Assembly (NCBI GenBank): GCA_035526335.1
Contig: DATLCN010000026.1
Location: forward strand, 62,001-126,000
Origin: GCA-2861595 sp035526335
GTDB lineage: Bacteria > Actinomycetota > Acidimicrobiia > Acidimicrobiales > GCA-2861595
Direction: 5' to 3'
DNA: 64,000 bases
Below are positions 33,320 through 40,251 of the stretch, piece by piece (the stretch's first letter is position 1; each line of letters begins with the position of its first letter). The position numbers were made by a program, and so were the translations under genes. The notes beneath the pieces are model-generated. The model was not told the DNA's origin. It saw only the letters and a list, made by a program, of their open reading frames with translations, and did not search any database.

Positions 33320-35773
33320 CTACCGCCGCCCGCCACGACGAGGATTGCGGCGAGGTCCACGATCGCCGCTTTCGGACTCCGTTCCGGCGCGCCGGGACCC
33401 GCCGAAGCCCTCGGAGGCCGGCGGACCCAGATCACCGAACTCGGAGGCTGCTTCCTTCTCCCAGGCCGCCTCGAACGAGACGACCTCGCCGTCAACCGGA
33501 GCAGGTGCGGCGCTCCGCTCCGGTGACGCTGCCTCACGCGGAGGGCGCGAGTCCCCGGACCCGGAAGGAGCGCGCCTCGGAGCCGCCGGAGCGTCGTCGC
33601 TGCCGGCACCGTTGCCGTCGCCTACCGGCGACAACGAGACCTTGCCCTGCTGGTCGATGTCGTCGACCCTCACCGTTATCTCGTCGCCGAGGTCGACCAC
33701 GTCCTCGACCCGCTCGACCCGCTTGCCCTGGCCGAGCTTGGAGATGTGAACCAGGCCGTCGCGGCCGGGCAGGATGTTCACGAAGGCGCCGAACTTGGTC
33801 ACGTTGACCACGCGTCCGGTGTAGACGGCGCCGATCTCGGCCCGGGGCGGGTCCATGATCAGCTCGATGCGGCGGAGTGCCTCGGTGACCGCAGCGCCGT
33901 CCTTGGCGCCGATGGTCACCGTTCCGACCACGCCGTCGTCGTCGACGTTGATGTCGGCACCGGTTTCGGCCTGTAGAGCGTTGATGACCTTGCCCTTGGG
34001 CCCGATGACCTCGCCAATCTTGTCGATCGGGATCTGGAGAGTGACGATCTTGGGGGCGGTGGCGGCAACCTCGTCACGAGGCTCGGCGATGGCGCCGGCC
34101 ATGACCTCCAGGATCGTCATCCTGGCCGTCCGCGCCTGCTGCAGGGCCTTGGCCAGCACGTCGGCGGGGAGCCCTGCGATCTTGGTGTCGAGCTGCAGGG
34201 CGGTGACGAACTCGGCGGTGCCGGCCACCTTGAAGTCCATGTCACCGAAGGCATCCTCGGCGCCGAGGATGTCGGTGAGGGTCGTGTACTTGCCCTCGGC
34301 GAAGACCAGACCCATGGCTATGCCGGCCACCGGCGCCTTGATCGGGACCCCGGCGTCCATGAGGGACAGGGACGAGCCGCAGACGGAGGCCATGGAGGTG
34401 GAGCCGTTGGAGGAGAGAACGTCGCTCACGACGCGGATCGTGTAGGGGAAGTCCTCGAAGGAGGGCACGACCGGGAACAAAGCCCGCTCCCCCAGCAGGC
34501 CGTGGCCGATCTCGCGGCGCTTGGGCCCCCGCATGAAGCCGGTCTCGCCGGTGGAGAACGGCGGGAAGTTGTAGTGGTGCATGTAGCGCTTCTTCTCGTC
34601 CACGCCGATGGTGTCCAGCATCTGGTCCATCCGGGGCATGCCGAGGGTGGTGATGTTGAGCACCTGGGTCTCACCCCGCTGGAACAGAGCGGATCCGTGG
34701 GCGGTGGGGATGAGGGAAACCTCGGCACTGAGAGGCCGGATGTCGGCGGGGCCGCGGCCGTCGATGCGCATGCCCTCCTCGACGATCCGCCGGCGCACGA
34801 CCTTCTTGATCAGCGCCTTGATGGCGGCGGCGACTTCCCTGTCCCGGCCCTCGAAGGCCTCGGCCAGCTCGGTCTTGATGGTGGAACCGGCATCCTCCAG
34901 GGCGGCGTTGCGCTCGGCCTTTGTGGCGATGGTGCCCGCCTTGGCAATGGGGTCCATGCCGACGGCGCTGACCCGCTCCCAGATCTCGTCGGAATAGTCG
35001 ACCTGGGTGTCGAAGGGGATGGGGGGCTTCGTGCCCGCCTTCTCCACCAGCTCGCGCTGCAGCGCGATGGACTCGTTGATCCAGGTCTTGGCCGCCTCGA
35101 GACCCTCGGCTATGACCTCCTCTGTCACCTTCGGGGCACCGGCCTGGTAGTACTCCCACGCCTCTTCGGTGCCACCGGCCTCGACCATCATGATGGCGAC
35201 GTCGCCACCCTCGATGGACCGGCCGGCTACGACCAGCTCGAAGGTGCAGTCGTCGCCCTCCTGGTAGGTGGCGTGGGGAACCCAGGCGCCGTCCTTGGTG
35301 TAGCCGACGCGCACGGCGCCGACCGGACCGTCGAACGGGATGCCCGAGATCATCAGTGCCGCGGACGCCGCGTTGATGGCCAGCACGTCGTGGGGGTTCA
35401 CCTGGTCGGCACCGAAGATGGTGCCCACCACGTGGACCTCGTTGCGGAAGCCCTTGGGGAACGACGGGCGCAGGGGCCGGTCGATGAGGCGGCAGGTGAG
35501 GATGGCCTGGTCGCTGGCCTTGCCCTCCCGCCGGAAGAACGAGCCGGGGATCTTGCCCGCCGCGTACATGCGCTCTTCGATGTCGACGGTGAGCGGGAAG
35601 AAGTCCACCCCCTCGCGTACCGATCGTGCCGCGGTGGCGGTGACCAGCAGAATCGTGTCCCCCATACGGGCGACGACAGCGCCGTCGGCCTGGGGGGCCA
35701 GCTTCCCGGTCTCGAAGGACAGGGTCTTGTCGGTCCCGCTTACGGGACCTGAGACGGAAATGGCAGTGGCCAC
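33320..35773 (-). CDS. pnp: Polyribonucleotide nucleotidyltransferase (PNPase)
   Basis: A phosphorolytic 3'-5' exoribonuclease: two RNase PH domains (first with DRPLRPSFPKGFRNEV, second, catalytic, with KRREIGHGLLGERAL and the DAGVPIKAPVAGIAMGL segment), a KH domain (IGPKGKVINALQAETGA), an S1 domain (GAVYTGRVVNVTKFGAFVNI), then a Pro/Arg/Gly-rich tail. I use GTG 35773, preceded by AGAGGAG; an ATG five codons upstream is possible. It follows rpsO, with a large hairpin in the gap, the classical rpsO-pnp arrangement. Confidence 0.95.
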   Translation of the reverse strand: MATAISVSGPVSGTDKTLSFETGKLAPQADGAVVARMGDTILLVTATAARSVREGVDFFPLTVDIEERMYAAGKIPGSFFRREGKASDQAILTCRLIDRPLRPSFPKGFRNEVHVVGTIFGADQVNPHDVLAINAASAALMISGIPFDGPVGAVRVGYTKDGAWVPHATYQEGDDCTFELVVAGRSIEGGDVAIMMVEAGGTEEAWEYYQAGAPKVTEEVIAEGLEAAKTWINESIALQRELVEKAGTKPPIPFDTQVDYSDEIWERVSAVGMDPIAKAGTIATKAERNAALEDAGSTIKTELAEAFEGRDREVAAAIKALIKKVVRRRIVEEGMRIDGRGPADIRPLSAEVSLIPTAHGSALFQRGETQVLNITTLGMPRMDQMLDTIGVDEKKRYMHHYNFPPFSTGETGFMRGPKRREIGHGLLGERALFPVVPSFEDFPYTIRVVSDVLSSNGSTSMASVCGSSLSLMDAGVPIKAPVAGIAMGLVFAEGKYTTLTDILGAEDAFGDMDFKVAGTAEFVTALQLDTKIAGLPADVLAKALQQARTARMTILEVMAGAIAEPRDEVAATAPKIVTLQIPIDKIGEVIGPKGKVINALQAETGADINVDDDGVVGTVTIGAKDGAAVTEALRRIELIMDPPRAEIGAVYTGRVVNVTKFGAFVNILPGRDGLVHISKLGQGKRVERVEDVVDLGDEITVRVDDIDQQGKVSLSPVGDGNGAGSDDAPAAPRRAPSGSGDSRPPREAASPERSAAPAPVDGEVVSFEAAWEKEAASEFGDLGPPASEGFGGSRRAGTESESGDRGPRRNPRRGGRR

Positions 35774-35812
35774 TTCAGCTCCTCTCATGAGGGCCGGCGC
35801 TCGGGCCAGTTC

Positions 35813-35858
35813 CCAGTGGTGGCGTTCCCCGGACATCCCCGGGGCCCGTCACCACTGG
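35813..35858 (-). promoter_or_regulatory. Long hairpin in the rpsO-pnp intergenic region
   Basis: CCAGTGGTG (35813-35821) pairs with CACCACTGG (35850-35858), and an inner stem CCCCGG/CCGGGG extends it. It lies about 40 bases before the pnp start on the minus strand. In other bacteria a hairpin at this place is a processing or attenuation site in pnp mRNA. The role here is inferred from position. Confidence 0.6.
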
Positions 35859-35883
35859 CAGCTGACGCCTGTGCCGCCGGCGT

Positions 35884-35898
35884 TGTGTGTGTGTGTGT
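35884..35898. repeat. Dinucleotide GT/CA tract after rpsO
   Basis: Seven or more consecutive GT dinucleotides lie in the gap between the rpsO stop and the pnp hairpin. Such simple tracts are rare in this GC-rich sequence and can be length-variable. Confidence 0.8.
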
Positions 35899-35911
35899 CT
35901 TGGGTTGGAAG

Positions 35912-36169
35912 TCAGCGACGCAGCCCGAGGCGGCCGATGATCTCGCGGTACCGCTCGACGTCGTTGTCCTTGACGTAATCGAGCAGGCGCCGGCGCTTCC
36001 CGATCAGCTTCATCAGGCCTCGACGGGTGTGATGATCCCCCTTGTGCACCTTGAGGTGCTGTGTGAGATGGTCGATGCGCTCGCTGTGGATTGCGATCTG
36101 CACCTCAGGGGATCCCGTGTCGGTCTCGTGGAGACGATGGGTGGCGATGGTGGCGGCCTTGTCGGGCAT
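35912..36169 (-). CDS. rpsO: 30S ribosomal protein S15
   Basis: The 85-residue protein has the full S15 pattern (HETDTGSPEVQIA, SERIDHLTQHLKVHKGDHH, RRGLMKLIGKRRRLLDYV). S15 is a primary 16S rRNA-binding protein in 30S assembly. ATG 36169 is divergent from the arfB-like gene, with 47 bases between. It is the first gene of the rpsO-pnp-M16 run. Confidence 0.97.
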   Translation of the reverse strand: MPDKAATIATHRLHETDTGSPEVQIAIHSERIDHLTQHLKVHKGDHHTRRGLMKLIGKRRRLLDYVKDNDVERYREIIGRLGLRR

Positions 36170-36216
36170 ACGTTCGTGGAACCCTAGCAGGATCTTCAGC
36201 CAGCTACCTTGCCGCG

Positions 36217-36630
36217 GTGGCCGAAGTCCTGCAGGTGACCCGGACGTGTGCCATCTCCCTGTCCGAGATGGAATGGCGGTTCACCGGCAGCGGCGGGCCC
36301 GGCGGCCAGCACGCCAACACCGCCAACACCCGCGTCGAGCTGGTCTTCGACATCGAGCACTCGCCGTCGCTCGAGGCGGGCGATAGGACGCGCCTGCTCG
36401 AGCGGCTCGGCCCGGTGGTGCGGGTGGTCGCCTCGGACGAGCGGTCGCAGACCCGCAACCGGCAGCTTGCCTTGGAACGGCTGCGGGCCAAGCTGGCCGA
36501 CGGGCTCCATGTGCCCACGACCAGGAGGCCGACGCGGCCGACCGCCGGCTCCCGCCAGCGTCGCCTCGACGCCAAGCAACGCCAGGCCACCCTCAAGCGG
36601 CAACGATCGGCGCGACACCACGACGAGTGA
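36217..36630 (+). CDS. arfB: ArfB-like peptidyl-tRNA hydrolase (GGQ domain)
   Basis: The 137-residue product carries the release-factor catalytic motif GSGGPGGQHANTANTRVEL and a basic C-terminal tail rich in Arg, Lys and Gln, as in ArfB/YaeJ, which frees ribosomes stalled without a stop codon by hydrolysing peptidyl-tRNA. There is no codon-recognition domain. The start GTG 36217 (VAEVLQVTRTCAI) gives the normal ArfB length. It is the only plus-strand gene in this part besides ispG, and is convergent with ribF, 41 bases away. Confidence 0.88.
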   Translation: MAEVLQVTRTCAISLSEMEWRFTGSGGPGGQHANTANTRVELVFDIEHSPSLEAGDRTRLLERLGPVVRVVASDERSQTRNRQLALERLRAKLADGLHVPTTRRPTRPTAGSRQRRLDAKQRQATLKRQRSARHHDE

Positions 36631-36671
36631 CGACAGTAGGTGCCGGCGCCGCGCGACATGACCCGAGCGAG

Positions 36672-37625
36672 CTATCCGCCCGGACCGGCCGCATGAACGT
36701 GGCGGGTCGCATCGGCATCGTCGGCGATCTGAGCCAACAGGGCTTCGACGCTGTCGAAGCGCTCCTCGGCGCGCAACCACGAGGTGAACCGGACTCTGGC
36801 CGGCTCGCCATACAGATCCCCGTCGAAGTCGAGCAGATGGGCCTCCAGCACCGACACCGGCGCGGCGGGGTGGAAGGTGGGCCGGCGTCCGATGCTGATG
36901 GCCGCCAGGTGGACTCCGCCGGCGGGCGTCGCGTACCAGCCGGCGTAGATCCCGTCGGCCGGCAGCAGGATCTCGGGCGGAACCGCCACGTTGGCCGTGG
37001 GATAGCCCAGCTCCTTGCCGCGGCCATCACCGCGCACCACCACCCCCCGCGCCTCGTGGGCGCGGCCGAGCAGCGTCGCCGCCTCCTCGGCTCGGCCGGA
37101 TCGGAGAAGCTGGCGGATCCGGGTCGACGACACCGGCTCGTCGTCGCTCCCGGCCGCCTGCAGGCTCACGCCCAGGACGTCGAAGCCCAGCCGCTGGCCC
37201 ATCTCCTGGAGGAGCACCACGTTGCCGCGCCGGCGGTGGCCGAAGTGGAAGTCGTGTCCTACGACCACGGCGCGGGCCCGCAGGCAGCCGACGAGGATCT
37301 CGGCCACGAAGTCCTCCGCCGACTCCTGGGACCGATCCTCGTCGAAGCGCACGACCACCGTGTGGTCGACCCCCGCCGCCGCCAGCAGCTCGAGCTTCTG
37401 GTCGAGATCGGTGAGGAGGAGTGGCGCGGTCTCGGGGCGGACGACGGAGGCGGGATGCCGGTCGAAGGTCACCACCGCGCTGGTGCAGCCAAGGTCCGTC
37501 GCCATCGACCGGACCCTGGCCAGGAGCGCCTGGTGGCCGAGGTGGACGCCGTCGTAGGCGCCGATGGTGACCACGGTGCCCGCCTCCGGTCGCGGACAGG
37601 CGTTCAGCTCGCTGATCACCTCCAC
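36672..37625 (-). CDS. ribF: Bifunctional riboflavin kinase / FAD synthetase
   Basis: RibF makes FMN and FAD from riboflavin. The N-terminal adenylyltransferase domain shows TIGAYDGVHLGHQ, the phosphate-site VVGHDFHFGHRRRG and SSTRIRQLL. The C-terminal kinase domain shows GRGKELGYPTANV and LPADGIYAGWY. Length 317, typical. It starts at GTG 37625, nine bases after truB. The truB-ribF pairing and order are conserved across many bacteria. Confidence 0.94.
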   Translation of the reverse strand: MEVISELNACPRPEAGTVVTIGAYDGVHLGHQALLARVRSMATDLGCTSAVVTFDRHPASVVRPETAPLLLTDLDQKLELLAAAGVDHTVVVRFDEDRSQESAEDFVAEILVGCLRARAVVVGHDFHFGHRRRGNVVLLQEMGQRLGFDVLGVSLQAAGSDDEPVSSTRIRQLLRSGRAEEAATLLGRAHEARGVVVRGDGRGKELGYPTANVAVPPEILLPADGIYAGWYATPAGGVHLAAISIGRRPTFHPAAPVSVLEAHLLDFDGDLYGEPARVRFTSWLRAEERFDSVEALLAQIADDADATRHVHAAGPGG

Positions 37626-37634
37626 CGGGCGAGA

Positions 37635-38504
37635 CTAGGAGGCCAGCACGACCGCGGGTCTGGCCCGGCCCTCGCCATGGGTCTCGTACACGGCCAGCAG
37701 GTTGCCGGCCCCGTCCAGCACAGGCCACGGCCCCTCGCCGACGAAGGCGATCCTGTCGGTTGCCAGCACCTTCCCGTGGGCCACGTCGGCGACCACGTCG
37801 GCGGCCACACGGACGGCGGGATAGTCACGGAGCGCCTCCGCCGGCGGGAGCACGGCATCGGCGGACAGGTCGCCCACCGGCCTCCCCTCGCCGGCCGCGA
37901 ACGAGCCGATGGCGGTGCGACGCAGCCGGCGCAGATGGGCGCCGCCGCCGAGCAGGGTGCCGAGGTCGGCGGCCAGCGTGCGGACGTAGGTGCCCGACGA
38001 GCAGACGACCTCGACACCGAGGACACCGGCCTCCCCCGAAGGCCGGAGGTCGAATCGGTGAACGACCACGGGGCGAGCCTCGCGTTCGACCTCCAGCCCG
38101 GCCCGGGCCAGCTGGTGCAGCCGCCGCCCGCCGACCTTGAGCGCCGAGACCATCGGGGGGACCTGAAGGATCGGCCCGACGAGCTGGCCGGCCGCGGCTT
38201 GGGCGTCCTCGAGCGACACCGCGCCCATGTCCCACTGCCCTGTCACCTGCCCCGAGGCGTCCAGCGTCGACGTGGCCACACCGAGCACGATCTCGGCCGT
38301 GTAGGTCTTCGGCAGCGCGGTCAGGAACCGTAGGAGGCGGGTGACGCGCCCGAGGCCGACGAGGAGGACCCCGGTGGCGTCGGGGTCGAGGGTGCCGGCG
38401 TGACCGACCCGCCGCTGGCCGAAGATCCCACGGCACTTCGCCACCACGTCGTGGGAGGTCCACCCGGGCTCCTTGTCCACCACCACCAGACCGTCGGTGG
38501 CCAT
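37635..38504 (-). CDS. truB: tRNA pseudouridine(55) synthase
   Basis: TruB converts U55 in the tRNA T-loop to pseudouridine. The catalytic aspartate lies in GHAGTLDPDATGVL; VDKEPGWTSHDVV, the YTAEIVLG strand and SSGTYVRTLAADLG are also characteristic. Length 289. ATG 38504 is clear. It is separated from nrnA upstream by 53 bases and from ribF downstream by nine. Confidence 0.95.
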   Translation of the reverse strand: MATDGLVVVDKEPGWTSHDVVAKCRGIFGQRRVGHAGTLDPDATGVLLVGLGRVTRLLRFLTALPKTYTAEIVLGVATSTLDASGQVTGQWDMGAVSLEDAQAAAGQLVGPILQVPPMVSALKVGGRRLHQLARAGLEVEREARPVVVHRFDLRPSGEAGVLGVEVVCSSGTYVRTLAADLGTLLGGGAHLRRLRRTAIGSFAAGEGRPVGDLSADAVLPPAEALRDYPAVRVAADVVADVAHGKVLATDRIAFVGEGPWPVLDGAGNLLAVYETHGEGRARPAVVLAS

Positions 38505-38557
38505 GGTTCAGGGAGTGGGAACCTGTGTGCGAAAGCGGCACGCCGGCGCCGCCTCCA

Positions 38558-39550
38558 CTACCAAGTTCGTTCGGAGCTGGTGGCCCGCTCGGTCTTCAGC
38601 TCGGCCTTGATCTCGGCCAGCACGCCGTCGATGCTGCCGTGGGCGACGAAGCCGGCGGCGTGGCGGTGGCCGCCGCCGCCGAAACGGGCGGCGATGGCGC
38701 TCACGTCGGTTTCGGAGATCGCTCGCAGCGATACCCGCAGGCCCTCCGGTGTCTCCTTCACGACACACGACACCTCCGCCTCGGAGGCCCGGCGCAGGAG
38801 GTCGATCAGGCCCTCGGTCTCCTCCACCTGGCAGCCGTGGGTGTGCAGGTCGCCGAAGGTCACCGAGGTGGAGACGAAACGGAGATCGTGGTCGAGCTCG
38901 GCCCGGCCGATGCATTCGCTGACCAGCTTGAGATACTGGAAACGGTGCTCCTCGAACAGCTGGCGGCTGAGCTCGGCGATCGGGAGATCGAAGGTGGACA
39001 GCTCGTGGGCCAGAGCGAACACCTCGGGCGTGGTGCTCGAATACTGGAAGCGTCCTGTGTCGGTGACCAGGCCGGTGTACAGGCAGATCGCTGCCTCCCG
39101 GGTCAGGGGCCAACCGAGGCGATCGGCCAGTCGCCGGACGAGAACGGCGGTGGCGGCAGCAGCGGGGTCGATGACGTTGATGGAGCCGTATTGGTCGTTG
39201 CTGGCGTGGTGGTCGACCACGACGAGAGTGCGGGCGGCCGAGGCGTTGCGCTTCAGGTCGCCCAACCGGCCCATGGAGCCGCAGTCGAAGGTGACCATGA
39301 CATCGGGCGCAGCCGGGAAGTCAGCCGGCTTGGTGGCCAGGTGCAGACCGGGTACCGAGCGGTAGTGGGAGGCCACTTCGAAAGGCTCCGCCCAGGAGGC
39401 GACGGACGGCTTGCCTTGTGACACGCACAGGTGGTGCAGGGCCAGCATCGACCCCAGGGCGTCGCCGTCGGGGGACGCGTGACAGGCGAGAGCCACGCAG
39501 GGCGCATCGGCGATGGCCGCGGTCGCCCGATCGAGCTCAGTCTCCAGCAT
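38558..39550 (-). CDS. nrnA: DHH-family nanoRNase / pAp phosphatase
   Basis: This 330-residue DHH-DHHA1 phosphoesterase likely degrades short RNA oligomers and 3'-phosphoadenosine 5'-phosphate. DHH motifs are HASPDGDALGS, DCGSMGRLGD and VVVDHHASN, and the DHHA1 nucleotide motif is FGGGGHRHAAGF. ATG 39550, preceded by AGGAGG at a six-base spacing, overlaps the end of rbfA by 14 bases. The rbfA-nrnA-truB order is standard. Confidence 0.93.
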   Translation of the reverse strand: MLETELDRATAAIADAPCVALACHASPDGDALGSMLALHHLCVSQGKPSVASWAEPFEVASHYRSVPGLHLATKPADFPAAPDVMVTFDCGSMGRLGDLKRNASAARTLVVVDHHASNDQYGSINVIDPAAAATAVLVRRLADRLGWPLTREAAICLYTGLVTDTGRFQYSSTTPEVFALAHELSTFDLPIAELSRQLFEEHRFQYLKLVSECIGRAELDHDLRFVSTSVTFGDLHTHGCQVEETEGLIDLLRRASEAEVSCVVKETPEGLRVSLRAISETDVSAIAARFGGGGHRHAAGFVAHGSIDGVLAEIKAELKTERATSSERTW

Positions 39551-39923
39551 CACACACCTCCTCGACATCGGGAGGGATGTCAAGTCCACGGAGGATCGCT
39601 TCCACCCGTTGCCCACTCTCTATCGCAGGGTCGACGGCGAAGCCAAGTAGAGGAGTCCGCTTGAGGCGGACCTGCCGGCCGATCGCCCGTTGAAGCCGCA
39701 CTCGATTCTCCACAAGAGCCTGCTCGGCCGCTTCCGACAGGGAACTGAGCATGACGGTGGCGTGGCTGAAGTCGGAGCTCACCTCCACGTGGGTGATGGT
39801 CGCCATCAGCAGGCGTTCGTCGATGTCCGACAAGCGCTCCAACTCGGTCCCCAGCACCTCCCGGACCAACTCGTTCACCCGCGCCGTGCGCGGATAGCGC
39901 CGGCGCCCCGAGCGGTCAGGCAT
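39537..39923 (-). CDS. rbfA: Ribosome-binding factor A
   Basis: RbfA is a cold-shock assembly factor for the 30S subunit that binds near helix 1 of 16S rRNA. The 128-residue product has the KH-like core: RVNELVREVLGTELERLSD, ITHVEVSSDFSHATVML and the C-terminal LKRTPLLGFAVD (canonical R-x-x-P-x-L-x-F). The ATG at 39923 overlaps the ylxP stop by eight bases. The frame continuing upstream overlaps ylxP and is a shadow. Confidence 0.94.
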   Translation of the reverse strand: MPDRSGRRRYPRTARVNELVREVLGTELERLSDIDERLLMATITHVEVSSDFSHATVMLSSLSEAAEQALVENRVRLQRAIGRQVRLKRTPLLGFAVDPAIESGQRVEAILRGLDIPPDVEEVCDAGD

Positions 39924-40206
39924 CGTCCAACCAGCGCCGTTCGGCCGACACCACCTCCACTTCCGGGAACGACCACACGAAGCGCTCGACCTCGTCGAGC
40001 ACGTCGACGACGTGGCCGGCCGTCCCCGCCACCGCAGCCACGCCCACGACGGCGCGCTGCCACTGGTCGTGGCGGCCGACTTCGGCCGCGGCCACGTGGT
40101 AACGGCGCCGGGCACCTTGGATGATCGGTCTCACCACAGCCCGCTTCTCCTTCAACGACCGGCACTGCGGCAGGTGCAAATCAAACTCCAATGCGCCAAC
40201 GTGCAT
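39916..40206 (-). CDS. ylxP: YlxP/DUF503 family protein
   Basis: The 96-residue product matches DUF503 (HVGALEFDLHLPQCRSLKEKR, then a ferredoxin-like fold ending in FPEVEVVSAERRWLDD). The family lies between infB and rbfA in many Gram-positive genomes and is thought to aid ribosome biogenesis, but its mechanism is not known. Start ATG 40206, 45 bases after infB; four-gene overlap downstream with rbfA. Confidence 0.9.
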   Translation of the reverse strand: MHVGALEFDLHLPQCRSLKEKRAVVRPIIQGARRRYHVAAAEVGRHDQWQRAVVGVAAVAGTAGHVVDVLDEVERFVWSFPEVEVVSAERRWLDDA

Positions 40207-40251
40207 CGTCCGGCCTCCTCGCCGAAACAGGGGCCATCCCAGCCGGCGCCG

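Noticed and set aside
31850..33526. Long plus-strand frame opposite the M16 peptidase gene
   Set aside because: Only the antisense of the peptidase; no domain is visible and no Shine-Dalgarno is present.
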